Shown: one piece after another, positions 33,670 through 42,386 of the stretch | How the letters are laid out: every line of letters begins with the position of its first letter | Numbering within the stretch: position 1 is the first letter of the stretch | The notes under the pieces: model-generated | What the model was told of the DNA's origin: nothing | The model's input: the letters and a program-made list of their open reading frames with translations, nothing else | Databases searched by the model: none | Source: Anaerostipes caccae L1-92 | GTDB lineage: Bacteria > Bacillota > Clostridia > Lachnospirales > Lachnospiraceae | Assembly: GCF_014467075.1 (NCBI RefSeq) | Contig: NZ_AP023027.1 | Location: 209,001-273,000, forward strand | Reading direction: 5' to 3' | Length of the DNA stretch: 64,000 nt | Position numbers and translations under genes: made by a program

Positions 33670-34225
33670 GCAGGATAAACTGGAAAAACTGGCTTCTGAA
33701 ATAAAAAAATATCTTTTGGAATGTAAGCTGGGAGACGCATATATTGAGAGCTTCCGTGATTTAGTACCAGCAGGGGGGAAAATACCTGGGATTAGAGCGG
33801 TCTTAGACAATCATAGATTGAGGGACCATCTAACCTGCTTTTTGATGTACCGTTCTTCGCTCTTACCAGACCAGGACAGAAAGCAGGGCGTGAGTCTGGC
33901 AGATAAATTAGATGAGGTCGGAGCTGTCAGGAAAGCAGATAAGAAGGAAGAAATGGCGGAAGTGGCATGGGAACTGAACGAAGTGATGAAGGAAACAGAC
34001 TTTATCCATTATCTTGATGCAGGATACATGAGAGCCGGGGACAACCAGTCCGATCCGGTAAGACGTATCTACAGGGATATTGGAGACCGGGAAAAGCGCC
34101 AGGACATCATAGACTATTTAGAGACTGTTTTGGAAAAAGTTCACAGTGAAAAAATTATGGCTCTTATTTCTTCTTTAGAGAATATAACGGATAAGGTTCC
34201 GGCCCGATCAGGAAAGGTACGGTAG
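33659..34225 (+). CDS. Hypothetical protein related to family A (188 aa)
   Basis: GTG 33659 overlaps the relaxase stop. The second half, with SDPVRRIYRDI and EKRQDIIDYLETVLEK, corresponds to the helical module of the proteins at 27958 and 29103 (SDVVRRTYQEI, EKRREFMQFWIDYLER). It lacks their C-terminal module. Ends RSGKVR. The coupling to the relaxase suggests a relaxosome or cargo role, but this is inference. Confidence 0.58.
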   Translation: MIYEQDKLEKLASEIKKYLLECKLGDAYIESFRDLVPAGGKIPGIRAVLDNHRLRDHLTCFLMYRSSLLPDQDRKQGVSLADKLDEVGAVRKADKKEEMAEVAWELNEVMKETDFIHYLDAGYMRAGDNQSDPVRRIYRDIGDREKRQDIIDYLETVLEKVHSEKIMALISSLENITDKVPARSGKVR

Positions 34226-34254
34226 GGGATTGCTTGATATATAGGAGGAATAAT

Positions 34255-34662
34255 TTGAAGTATCAATTTTTCGACAATGATGGGAAAGTGACTGAATCAG
34301 AACAAAAAAGTTATACAGACGCACTAAAATTTGCAGAGGAGCGAGGCATTACATGCCTATCCATGCCATATAAGCTATTCATTGCGTCTTTTCGTGAAAA
34401 AATCAAATTGCTGGAAAGCCACACCCAGTATAGTAAGATTTCGGAATATGCAGAAAAAATGATTATCTTGAACCAGGGTGCAGGATATCAGGCCATAGCT
34501 GCGAATGATTTCATGAAAAAAATTATTGTAACACCGATTGACGATATTAGGGGATGGCTTGAGGAACATGGAAAAAGCGAGTTTGAACCAGTATCCCAGG
34601 ATTGGCAGGAAGGTAAGGCGGAAAAACAGAAAAATAAAGCAAATTCCCCAAAAGTAAGATAA
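34255..34662 (+). CDS. Hypothetical protein (135 aa)
   Basis: I chose TTG 34255, 7 nt after AGGAGGA, over TTG 34234, which lies before this ribosome site. The protein is mixed helix and strand with YQFFDNDGKVTESEQ and MPYKLFIASFREKIKLL. It ends with a basic tail NSPKVR. No family recognised. Confidence 0.55.
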   Translation: MKYQFFDNDGKVTESEQKSYTDALKFAEERGITCLSMPYKLFIASFREKIKLLESHTQYSKISEYAEKMIILNQGAGYQAIAANDFMKKIIVTPIDDIRGWLEEHGKSEFEPVSQDWQEGKAEKQKNKANSPKVR

Positions 34663-34674
34663 GAAATGAATCGA

Positions 34675-34702
34675 GAGGCAGCCGATTGGATTGTCTTTTT
34701 TT
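34675..34702 (+). terminator. Possible weak terminator
   Basis: A short stem AGGCAG with CTGTCT-like G-U pairing, followed by TTTTTTT (34696-34702). The stem is weak but the T run and the position between genes fit. Confidence 0.35.
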
Positions 34703-34718
34703 ATTGCAGGAGGCAGAT

Positions 34719-34784
34719 ATGACAATAGAAGAACAGAAATATTTAGAAGAGTGCCGTAAAAAGCTGGGGGGCGGACCAGATTGA
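34719..34784 (+). pseudogene. 5' fragment of the helical-repeat protein, cut by a frameshift
   Basis: ATG 34719 follows CAGGAGGC and encodes 21 residues ending RKKLGGGPD. The frame breaks at a run of six G (34766-34771). Removing one G gives RKKLGADQIEVIQMAFQYG, which continues in frame into the ORF at 34795 and completes a repeat unit. So this and the next CDS are one gene. Confidence 0.65.
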
Positions 34785-34794
34785 AGTAATACAG

Positions 34795-35691
34795 ATGGCT
34801 TTCCAATACGGGCTGGGCATTAAAGACGTGCGGCGGGTTGCAATCCCAAAGCTTAATGCGGAGCAGATGCGTCAGACCGTTTTTGCAATGCTTGAAGATG
34901 TAGACGGGGAACTGGTTGATTTGTGCTGTCAGGGCACATTTGACCAGTACCAGATACCGGAAATTGTTTCTGGTTCCGTCTCTGGGCTTACGAAGGAAGA
35001 AATCATGTCCTATGCGACACCGGATCTGCCGGCGAGCCGGATGAAAAAAATGAGGACACAATTGATTGAGGCCAAAAAGAATGCTGGTAATTCCGCAGAA
35101 GGCGCGGCGTTTAAGGAGTATACAGAAAACCTGATAAAAATGATGGAGACATCTCTGCAGCAGTTTAAAGAGAATAACGAGAAGTTTGAGGTGCTCTCAA
35201 CACTGGTGAAAGAACACGTCCTGGACGAGAAAAACCAGGAGATTAAGGATTTATATGAGAACCTAAAAGATAAAGACAGTTTGATCAAAAAACTGCAGGA
35301 AGAAGCTGCGGTGCAGGAAACACAGATAAAGAAGCTGGAGGAGGAACTTACAGCGGCAAGAACACGGTCAAATGCCGAAGTGGTTGAGGGAAAGACAGAG
35401 AAGGTAACTGCACCTACCGTTCCTCCATCTTATTGGAGACCGCAGCCGCCGCAGACAAAAAAAACTATCCTTGAGAAGCTGTTCCCGCAGAAGACATCGG
35501 ATATTCTGGATAAAATCGCTGCGGAAGGATTATCGTCAGAACAACTTGAAGAAGTCAGGTCTGCCTTTGATTCAGGATTGGCCGATGATGAAGTAAAGCG
35601 GATTATCAAAAAGGAATTGACTGCTGATAAAATGCGGAAAATGCGTGAGATTATGCTGCTGGTACGGGAAAGGAGACATACAGATGCGTGA
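34795..35691 (+). CDS. Helical-repeat protein, main part (298 aa)
   Basis: The ATG at 34795 has no ribosome site; the true start is probably 34719, before the G6 frameshift. The N-terminal 100 residues have units of the module seen at 13174 (FDQYQIPEIVSGSVSGL). A coiled coil with EIKDLYENLKDKDSLIKKL follows (about 130-200), then a Pro-rich linker. A last unit with EQLEEVRSAFDSGLADDEV ends at MREIMLLV. Ends RRHTDA. Overlaps the next gene by 8 nt. Confidence 0.65.
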   Translation: MAFQYGLGIKDVRRVAIPKLNAEQMRQTVFAMLEDVDGELVDLCCQGTFDQYQIPEIVSGSVSGLTKEEIMSYATPDLPASRMKKMRTQLIEAKKNAGNSAEGAAFKEYTENLIKMMETSLQQFKENNEKFEVLSTLVKEHVLDEKNQEIKDLYENLKDKDSLIKKLQEEAAVQETQIKKLEEELTAARTRSNAEVVEGKTEKVTAPTVPPSYWRPQPPQTKKTILEKLFPQKTSDILDKIAAEGLSSEQLEEVRSAFDSGLADDEVKRIIKKELTADKMRKMREIMLLVRERRHTDA

Positions 35692-36133
35692 GGCTGGTGT
35701 GGTGTCATTAAATATCAGAATGGTCCGGGAGTGCTACCAAATGATGGATTTAATGGAAAAGCAGGACTTTGTATTTACCCAGGAGGATAAAAGGATACTT
35801 TTAGGTTATGCGTTCCATCAGCAGGACTTAGACTGTGTGCATGATGCGGTCATTCATATCGCTGCGGTCAGGGAAAAGGAAAAATCCCAGGGGAACCTGG
35901 AGGCTGGGATTATAGAGCAGTATGCCATCCGGGGCGGGAGCGAACTGCAGGAGAGAATCAAAGAGTATATCATACAGTTAGAAGTGGCAAATATCAATCA
36001 GGAAATAGCAAATCAGTTACTTGTGAAAATCCTGCAGGATAAGAATGTGGACTATGAACTGGACCGGATGCTGGAGGAGCTGCGGAAACGCGAAGATGAA
36101 AAGAAAAAAGAGAATGAAGCAGTTAGGAGGTGA
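35684..36133 (+). CDS. Hypothetical helical protein (149 aa)
   Basis: ATG 35684 follows AAAGGAG and overlaps the end of the previous gene. The product is helical and charged, with HQQDLDCVHDAVIHIAAV and an end rich in K and E. The final codons AGG AGG supply VRR and also the ribosome site of the following gene. No family recognised. Confidence 0.55.
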   Translation: MREAGVVSLNIRMVRECYQMMDLMEKQDFVFTQEDKRILLGYAFHQQDLDCVHDAVIHIAAVREKEKSQGNLEAGIIEQYAIRGGSELQERIKEYIIQLEVANINQEIANQLLVKILQDKNVDYELDRMLEELRKREDEKKKENEAVRR

Positions 36134-37344
36134 GTTCTATAGGAGAAATACAGGAAGCTACCCAAATCCTGCGGGTGTCATTTGAGGGAATTGAGATATT
36201 CATGAAAATTGTCGGAGGCGGGCTTCATACGGCTAAGGATATTGGAAAATTCATCGGCAGGTTGGTGGAGATGGAACGTTTATCCGGAAGGACAACCGTA
36301 AAAGACCTTCTTAAAACAGGAGGCGATTTGCAGGTTTTCCGTTTTGATACGACTGATATTAATAAGGTGAAAAAGCTGGCTGATAAATATAAAATCCGCT
36401 ATGCACTCCTTCCAGATATCAATAAAGCGGATGGTAAAAGTGAAATCCTTTTTCATTCTGATGCCACACCTAGAGTGAATCAAATCATGGGGGACATCGA
36501 GGGGAGCAAGATTGAATCAATCCAGGATTATCTGGATAACGGGGAGGAGAAGGAACTGAAAGAGACTTACGGGATAGACAAGAAGGATATGTCGGACCCA
36601 AACAAGCAGAGCGCCCCTAAAGAACAGTCCATCTCTCCATGGGGATTTAAGGCAGTTGGGACATATCTGGCACAGACACCAGGGGCGGGTGTTGGGGAAA
36701 TCAGTAATGCCATAGATATGCCATGGGCGGAAGTAGAGCCTGTACTGAAATATATGGAAAGCCTGGGAATCCTGGAGATCAATGACGATGGCAGCATGGC
36801 CTTTAAAATGGACAAACAGGAGTTTGCTGCGTATGAGAAACAGGGAAAATGGCAGCATGCGGAGGACATGGAGCCTATTGTGCGGGGGATGGAGCAGCCG
36901 CATAAGGCAGAGGCTGCACAGAAGCAGATGTCTGAGATGAATAGCCGCCAGAGGAAGGTACTGCAGCATGCAAAGGAAGCTGTCAGAGACGATCCAAATA
37001 TCCATCAGATTTTTATTGCCAGGAGCCTTGCGGTGGAAGAGACTGAAAAGAGAATTCTCACACGGATTCCGTTCAAAAAGAATGAGTACCTGTGGATAGA
37101 TAAAAATTCCATATCCCATATCAGTGAGGAGAAGAGGACCATATTTACAAATCTTCAGAAGGATAAGGAATACAGTGTGGTGAATAACGAGGGGCAGGTG
37201 ATTGGAAAACGCACCGGTGAAGAGCTATACAGCCAGAGTTATGATCCGGTCTTAAAGGAAACCAGAGACATGCTGCACAAGAAAAAAGAAGAAAACCGGA
37301 AACTGCAGATGGCAGGCCAACTGAAAAAGCGGGGAGGAAGGTAA
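36130..37344 (+). CDS. PcfB-like protein (DUF3801)
   Basis: The 404-aa protein starts at GTG 36130, overlapping the previous stop. Residues 1-125 match DUF3801/PcfB: LKTGGDLQVFRFD, and KLADKYKIRYALLPDINKAD with EILFHSDATPRVNQI. In Enterococcus plasmids PcfB binds the relaxase and PcfC (VirD4) to dock the DNA. A central wHTH-like segment follows (GEISNAIDMPWAEVEPVL), then a charged C-terminus ending KKRGGR. It lies directly before virD4, overlapping by 1 nt. Confidence 0.7.
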   Translation: MSSIGEIQEATQILRVSFEGIEIFMKIVGGGLHTAKDIGKFIGRLVEMERLSGRTTVKDLLKTGGDLQVFRFDTTDINKVKKLADKYKIRYALLPDINKADGKSEILFHSDATPRVNQIMGDIEGSKIESIQDYLDNGEEKELKETYGIDKKDMSDPNKQSAPKEQSISPWGFKAVGTYLAQTPGAGVGEISNAIDMPWAEVEPVLKYMESLGILEINDDGSMAFKMDKQEFAAYEKQGKWQHAEDMEPIVRGMEQPHKAEAAQKQMSEMNSRQRKVLQHAKEAVRDDPNIHQIFIARSLAVEETEKRILTRIPFKKNEYLWIDKNSISHISEEKRTIFTNLQKDKEYSVVNNEGQVIGKRTGEELYSQSYDPVLKETRDMLHKKKEENRKLQMAGQLKKRGGR

Positions 37345-38580
37345 TGGAAAATAAGAAAAAAACTTCTGTCTGGCTGATTGTACTTGGTGGTGTGCTGGCG
37401 GCATATGGCGGGTATCTTCTTAATGGCATCTGGGAACAGGGGATTGATATCAATACCTTTATGGAGCGTCTTAACATGGTTATGGCCCGCCCATTTGGAA
37501 ATTACTTTAATGATACAACTTTTAAGGGGATATTACTTGCAGAATTCGTATATATGATTGCGATTGCCATGTATCTGACCAGCAGGAAAAACTATATGCC
37601 GGGAAAAGAATATGGTACAGCCAAATTTGCAGATATCAAACAGGTGAATCAGGTGTTAGCCGAGAAGGACGAGACAGAGAACCGCATACTAAGCCAAAAT
37701 GTCCGTATGAGGATGGATTCGCGTAAAACGAAGCTGAACTTGAATACTTTGGTCATCGGGGGAAGTGGAGCGGGAAAGAGTTTCTTCTTTTGTAAGCCTA
37801 ATTTATTACAGCTTAACCGTTCTTCTTATATAATCACTGATCCGAAAGGGGAAATTTTAAAAGCCTGCGGGGGATTCTTACAGAAACACGGTTATGTTGT
37901 CAAAGTCCTGAATCTGCTGAACATGGAAGAGTCTGACTGCTATAATCCATTTATGTATATCCGGAAGGAATCAGATGTCGTAAAATTAATTACAAACCTG
38001 ATCGCCAATACAACCCCGAAAAACTCCCAGAGCAGCGATCCCTTCTGGGAGAAAGCAGAGTCGCTATACCTGCAGGCGCTGTTCTACTATGTTTGGCTGG
38101 AATGCCCCAAAAGTGAACAGAACTTTTCCACGGTACTGAAATTACTGGGAGAAGCAGAGGTACGTGATGATGGCTCGCCATCGGACTTAGACCGCAGGAT
38201 TAAGCGCCTGGAGCGTAAAAAGGGAAGCAATCATCCAGCAGTCAAACAGTATTATAAAGTAATCAGAGGAGCGGCTGATACGGTCCGGAGTATTGTAATC
38301 AGTGCAAATTCCAGACTGGCTTTTTTGGAAAATCCACAAATCCTCCGTATCCTGGACCATGATGATATCAATATCCCGGAGATAGGGGTGGGAAGAAATG
38401 GTGACGGAAAGACAAAAACAGCTCTTTTTTGTGTGATTCCGGATTCCGATAAATCGAACAACAGCATTGTAGGGCTGCTTTACAGCCAGATATTCCAGGA
38501 ACTGTACTTCCAGGCTGACTTTATTTACGAAGGAAGATTACCAATCCATGTGACCTTTATGCTTGATGAGTTTGCTAATG
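37344..38580 (+). CDS. virD4: VirD4/TraG coupling protein, exon 1
   Basis: The coupling ATPase that brings the relaxase-DNA complex to the secretion channel. Exon 1 encodes 412 complete codons and the first base of codon 413: two N-terminal membrane helices (residues 9-27 and 62-79), Walker A GGSGAGKS at about 139-146, and Walker B FMLDEFAN at the end. The gene is cut within the conserved DEFANV motif by a group II intron. Splicing joins AATG to TTGCA, which restores NVALPDD and gives a protein of about 702 aa. Without splicing the frame ends in the intron at 38636. Confidence 0.85.
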
Positions 38581-39378
38581 GTGTGACACGTTCTGCGTCC
38601 AAAACGGTAGAAATAACCGACAAAACCGCAGCCTGAAGCCATGAATGGCTTTGGAGAACTGCATAACTGAAATCTCAAATGATGGGGTAACGCCCGGAAG
38701 GGGATTCACTGATACTCCGAGTAGCGTCAGCCAGATACAGTGGCTGGGGTTATAAGCGCGGGAAAGTCGTGCGAAGCACACCCTAACGCTGAAAGGCGAG
38801 GAAAGATTCATAGAGGTATGAGTTGTGTGTGACAGTGCGGGTGGGGCTGCCATATGGCTAGAATGACCCAAAGGAGGTCTGACAAAGTTCCGAATGTACG
38901 GCTCTAAACAAATAGCCTGTAGAAATGCAGGTGTACCAGGGGTACGCAGGCGGGGCAAAGTAAAATTTGTTAGTATGAAATGCCTTCTGTGCTTATAGGG
39001 CATAGGTATCTTGAGGATTTTCCTTGAAGATAATGCTTGCAGGGCTAAAGGAGCGGCCTAAGTGGTAGCAATCCTAAGTTATGTGGAACGTGGAAAGCAG
39101 CCAATACGGGAGCTGACTGTATCAGCGACAAAGTATCGTAGTTGCAGCGAAAAGGAAGGGGGAGAAAAACTTCTATAATAAGTGCATTAGTGGTTGTGAG
39201 AGTAGAGGCACAGTACCAGGGAAACCGTGATAATAAGCGGTGGAGGGATAGCCTCAAGCCGATACTAAGAGATTATGTTCTTAGTCGGGGGAGCGCCGTG
39301 TGATGGGAAACTATCATGCACGGTGCGGGGCAGGGGAAAAACCCGAGGCGGCAGTGCCAGAGGTTTACCTATTGCCAT
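38581..39378 (+). mobile_element. ORF-less group II intron in virD4
   Basis: A 798-nt insert. It begins GTGTGACACG, the bacterial GUGYG-type 5' end, and ends CCAT, fitting the AY 3' rule. Domain V is recognisable at about 39291-39332 (GAGCGCCGTG with a GAAA loop and CACGGTGC). A domain VI-like stem follows (39348-39376). There is no reverse transcriptase or maturase reading frame, so mobility and perhaps splicing would need a protein in trans. The junctions are fixed by exact restoration of the VirD4 reading frame and motif. Confidence 0.85.
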
Positions 39379-40250
39379 TTGCATTACCGGATGATTATTG
39401 CAGTTTACTTAGTACCATGAGGTCACGAGAAATTTCATCGATCATTATTATACAGAACCTTGCGCAGATTAAAGCATTGTTTGAAAAGACATGGGAGGTC
39501 ATCCCGGGGAACTGTGACACTTTGGTCTACCTTGGCGGGAATGAACAGAGTACACACGATTATATTTCTAAGATGCTCGGGAAGGCTACGGTAGATAAGC
39601 GGAGTTCTGGTGAAACAAGAGGAAAAAATGGCAGCAGCAGCCGGAACTTTGATGTGCTGGGAAGGGAACTACTGACACCGGATGAGGCCAGAAAGCTGGA
39701 TAATAAAAAGTGCCTGATCTTTATCCGGGGATTTGACCCGATTGTAGATTCAAAATACAATACCCCGGCGCATCCTCTTTTCAAGGAGACGTTTGATGGA
39801 GGCGCACCACCATATCATCATACACCAATCCGTGAGAAAAGTACAGTGCCAGCCTGCGAATTGCTGAACCGGCAGTCTTTTGAATATTATGAACGCCAGA
39901 GGGACCAGGGGCTGAATGTTCAGATAGATGAAATAACACTGGACGAATTGCTGTCATTGCAGGAACCTGATATGCCGGCAAAGATATTTTCAGAAGATGA
40001 ACTGAAAAAGAACCGCAAAATAACTGAAATCGAGAATATAGAAAAGCAGGATTTGGGACAGATTACAGAAGAGCAGTTTAATGAAATGCTAATAAATAAT
40101 GATTATACATTAGAGCAGTTAGAAGAAATACGTCTTGGATTGGTAGGAGGTCTTTCCTACCAGGATATATTGACTTACTTTAAATCAGATAAAAGTGCCG
40201 GACAAATGCGTGAAATACGCGAACAACTGACCGGCCATCAAGAATCTTAA
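39379..40250 (+). CDS. virD4: VirD4/TraG coupling protein, exon 2
   Basis: Continues from exon 1 with ALPDDYCSLLSTMRSREIS, IIQNLAQIKALFEKTWE and TLVYLGGNEQSTHDYI, the standard C-terminal part of VirD4/TraG. The last 75 residues are an added tail with the helical module also seen at 13174 and 34795 (YTLEQLEEIRLGLVGGLS, then GQMREIREQL). Ends GHQES. The tail may bind the repeat proteins. The in-frame ATG at 39303 lies in the intron and is not used as a start. Confidence 0.85.
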
Positions 40251-40310
40251 TTTTCCCTATATTTCTTATGCCTAAGATGGCAGATATATGGGAATCTGTT
40301 GCAAAAAATA

Positions 40311-40362
40311 GAGGGCGCACGCAGCAGGTTCTTTTATACCTGCTATTTTTGCGCCCTTTTTT
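40311..40362 (+). terminator. Strong double-stem terminator after virD4
   Basis: Outer stem AGGGCGCA (40312-40319)/TGCGCCCT (40350-40357), inner stem AGCAGGT/ACCTGCT, then TTTTTT. It lies directly before the ribosome site of the next gene. Confidence 0.8.
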
Positions 40363-40381
40363 AAAGAAAAGGAGATTTTAA

Positions 40382-40720
40382 GTGAAGAATTTGACTGAAA
40401 AAAAGAAAAAAGCAAAAAAAATGATTAACAGAATCAGCAGTATAACCGCTGGGGCAGCCATGGCAACCATGTTATATACAACAAATGTATATGCGTCTGG
40501 CGCGGAAGTGGTGACGGCACCTTTGAATAATCTGAAGAATCTCGTAATTGCCATCATAGGTGCCGTTGGCGTGATTATCCTTGCAAAAAACGTAATGGAG
40601 TTTGCCCAGTCTTACCAGCAGCAGGATTCGAGTTCCATGAATTCTGCGATAAAGGGCATCGTTGCCGGCTTGATTATGGCGGGGATTAGTACAGTCCTCA
40701 CGTTCCTGGGTATCAGTTGA
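40382..40720 (+). CDS. Maff2/VirB2-like small membrane protein
   Basis: The 112-aa protein starts at GTG 40382 behind AAGGAGAT. It has a basic lead, a signal-like segment ending VYASG (residues 31-40) and two membrane helices (about 53-70 and 90-110), with a polar loop between. This is the layout of VirB2-type pilins and of Maff2 in clostridial elements. It is likely a channel or conjugative pilin subunit. Ends LGIS. Confidence 0.65.
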   Translation: MKNLTEKKKKAKKMINRISSITAGAAMATMLYTTNVYASGAEVVTAPLNNLKNLVIAIIGAVGVIILAKNVMEFAQSYQQQDSSSMNSAIKGIVAGLIMAGISTVLTFLGIS

Positions 40721-40755
40721 TTGTGCTGTTTTAATGAAAACGTGGAGGGAACACT

Positions 40756-41424
40756 ATGCTGGAGTTAAGGCGCGTAGTTTTTTTTGTTGATATAGGAGAC
40801 AATTTACTTGAAAAGGCAAAAGCCAGTCAGGAATGTAGAGAAGAGTGTAAAAATTTATTCATAAGCCTGGGATTCCAGGTGGATACCGATTACAGAGAAA
40901 AAAACCCAAATTTCTATACTCAATTAGGATATCATGCAAACGAGTTTTATGTTGCAAAGGGAGAGGAACATTTGCGGATAAGGGATTTGGAGATATCGGG
41001 TAATATATATCCTGACTCACTGGCTGATATAGCGAAAAAATTGCGGAACGGTAAAACCTTTCACTATAAAGGGGCCATTGATTTGCAAGCAGCCTATATT
41101 CTTACTGAACTTGAAGCGAAAGATTATTATGAGAAAAACCTGGAAGCATACGAGGAAAAGGTAATCGAAGCCATGAAATTAAATCACGAAAAGTGTGAAA
41201 AAACATGGTTATACAATCCTATGGCTGAATTTAAGGAGGATATTCTTATCTGTGTTGGTTATGATGCCATTAGTTTTTTTCATTTGAAAACGGCTGAAGT
41301 TATCAATGATATGTTGGATAAAGGATTAATTAAATCGGACAATTCACTGCTCGCACCGGGGTATGCACTTCCGGAGTTTTACACGGAGACGGGTAAATAT
41401 AAGCTGCCGCATCTAAGGAGGTAG
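40756..41424 (+). CDS. Hypothetical protein (222 aa)
   Basis: ATG 40756 follows CGTGGAGGG. A soluble mixed-charge protein with VVFFVDIGDNLLEKAK, ELEAKDYYEKNLEAYEEKV and ICVGYDAISFFHLKTAEVI. It sits between two membrane components of the secretion system, where most related elements have none (from memory). Ends in LPHLRR; the last codons also form an AGGAGG. No family recognised. A 101-nt gap follows. Confidence 0.55.
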   Translation: MLELRRVVFFVDIGDNLLEKAKASQECREECKNLFISLGFQVDTDYREKNPNFYTQLGYHANEFYVAKGEEHLRIRDLEISGNIYPDSLADIAKKLRNGKTFHYKGAIDLQAAYILTELEAKDYYEKNLEAYEEKVIEAMKLNHEKCEKTWLYNPMAEFKEDILICVGYDAISFFHLKTAEVINDMLDKGLIKSDNSLLAPGYALPEFYTETGKYKLPHLRR

Positions 41425-41525
41425 TGATGCAAACAAATTTCAAGGCTTTTGTTCTTTCAAAAGAATTATTTTAAATGATACTCTAGTAATCATAATATCC
41501 AAATACGGAAATGAGGTGATGGTAA

Positions 41526-42368
41526 ATGGATATTTTTAATTTGGGCGAGGCAATCCTTTCGCTTCTTGAGGTCGTGTTCGGCTTTTGGAACGGGCAGGTG
41601 AACATGGTGTTTGAACTGCTGGGGCAGTCCCCGACTTCTTTCAAAGGAGGCGGCCCATGGGGAGTTATAACCGGGATTGAACCGATTTTCGTTGCTGTTG
41701 GTTCAAGCCTGGTTGTTTTATTTTTTGTGATTGGTTTTTGTTCGGAAAGTGTAGATGTGCGGGAAGAGATGCGGTTTGAAGTGATTCTCCGTATGTTGAT
41801 CAGGATTGGAATCGCGCAGTGGCTGGTGGTATACAACGTCGATATTATGAAAGCCATATTTACAAGTGTTGGGAATCTTGTCGGACTGATTGGAGGGAGT
41901 GAAGCCACACAGGTTACGATAGACCCGGCGCAGGCAGATATTATCAAGAATCTGGGATTTGTGGAAAGCCTTGTATTTTTAATCCTGGCGGTATTTTTAA
42001 GCCTGATTATTTTGATCTGCGGATTTTTCCTTATTTATAATGTTTATTTCCGATTTTTAAAAATACTTGTAATCGTACCGTTTGGCAGTATCGCTTATGC
42101 AACGGTTGCAGGAAATCGGGGAGTGAGTGCCACAAGCGTACAGTTTACGAAGTATTTCATAAGCGTAGTTTTTGAGGCGGTGACTATGGCTTTGGCGATT
42201 ATTCTTTGCAATACGTTTATCAGTTCAGGATTACCACAATTTACAGGAGACTATGCAGATTGGACAAAGACTTTGATCTATCTGGGAGAAATGACATTCA
42301 CGGTTGCCCTGACTGTGGGAAGTGTAAAGGGCGCCCAGAGCCTGACAAGCAAGGCCCTGGGGCTGTAA
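41526..42368 (+). CDS. VirB6/TrbL-like integral membrane protein
   Basis: The 280-aa protein has about six to seven membrane helices: an N-terminal one, GSSLVVLFFVIGF around residue 60, a pair at about 150-185, and helices near 220-240 and at the C-terminus. The polar loops and C-terminal glycine-rich AQSLTSKALGL are typical of VirB6-like proteins of clostridial conjugative elements. It would form the inner-membrane pore. ATG 41526 follows GAGGTGAT. Confidence 0.75.
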   Translation: MDIFNLGEAILSLLEVVFGFWNGQVNMVFELLGQSPTSFKGGGPWGVITGIEPIFVAVGSSLVVLFFVIGFCSESVDVREEMRFEVILRMLIRIGIAQWLVVYNVDIMKAIFTSVGNLVGLIGGSEATQVTIDPAQADIIKNLGFVESLVFLILAVFLSLIILICGFFLIYNVYFRFLKILVIVPFGSIAYATVAGNRGVSATSVQFTKYFISVVFEAVTMALAIILCNTFISSGLPQFTGDYADWTKTLIYLGEMTFTVALTVGSVKGAQSLTSKALGL

Positions 42369-42386
42369 GTAAAGGAGGCTTTGGGT

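Noticed and set aside
38581..38636. In-frame extension of VirD4 into the intron
   Set aside because: The reading is random and stops after 18 codons, and homologues continue with VALPDD.
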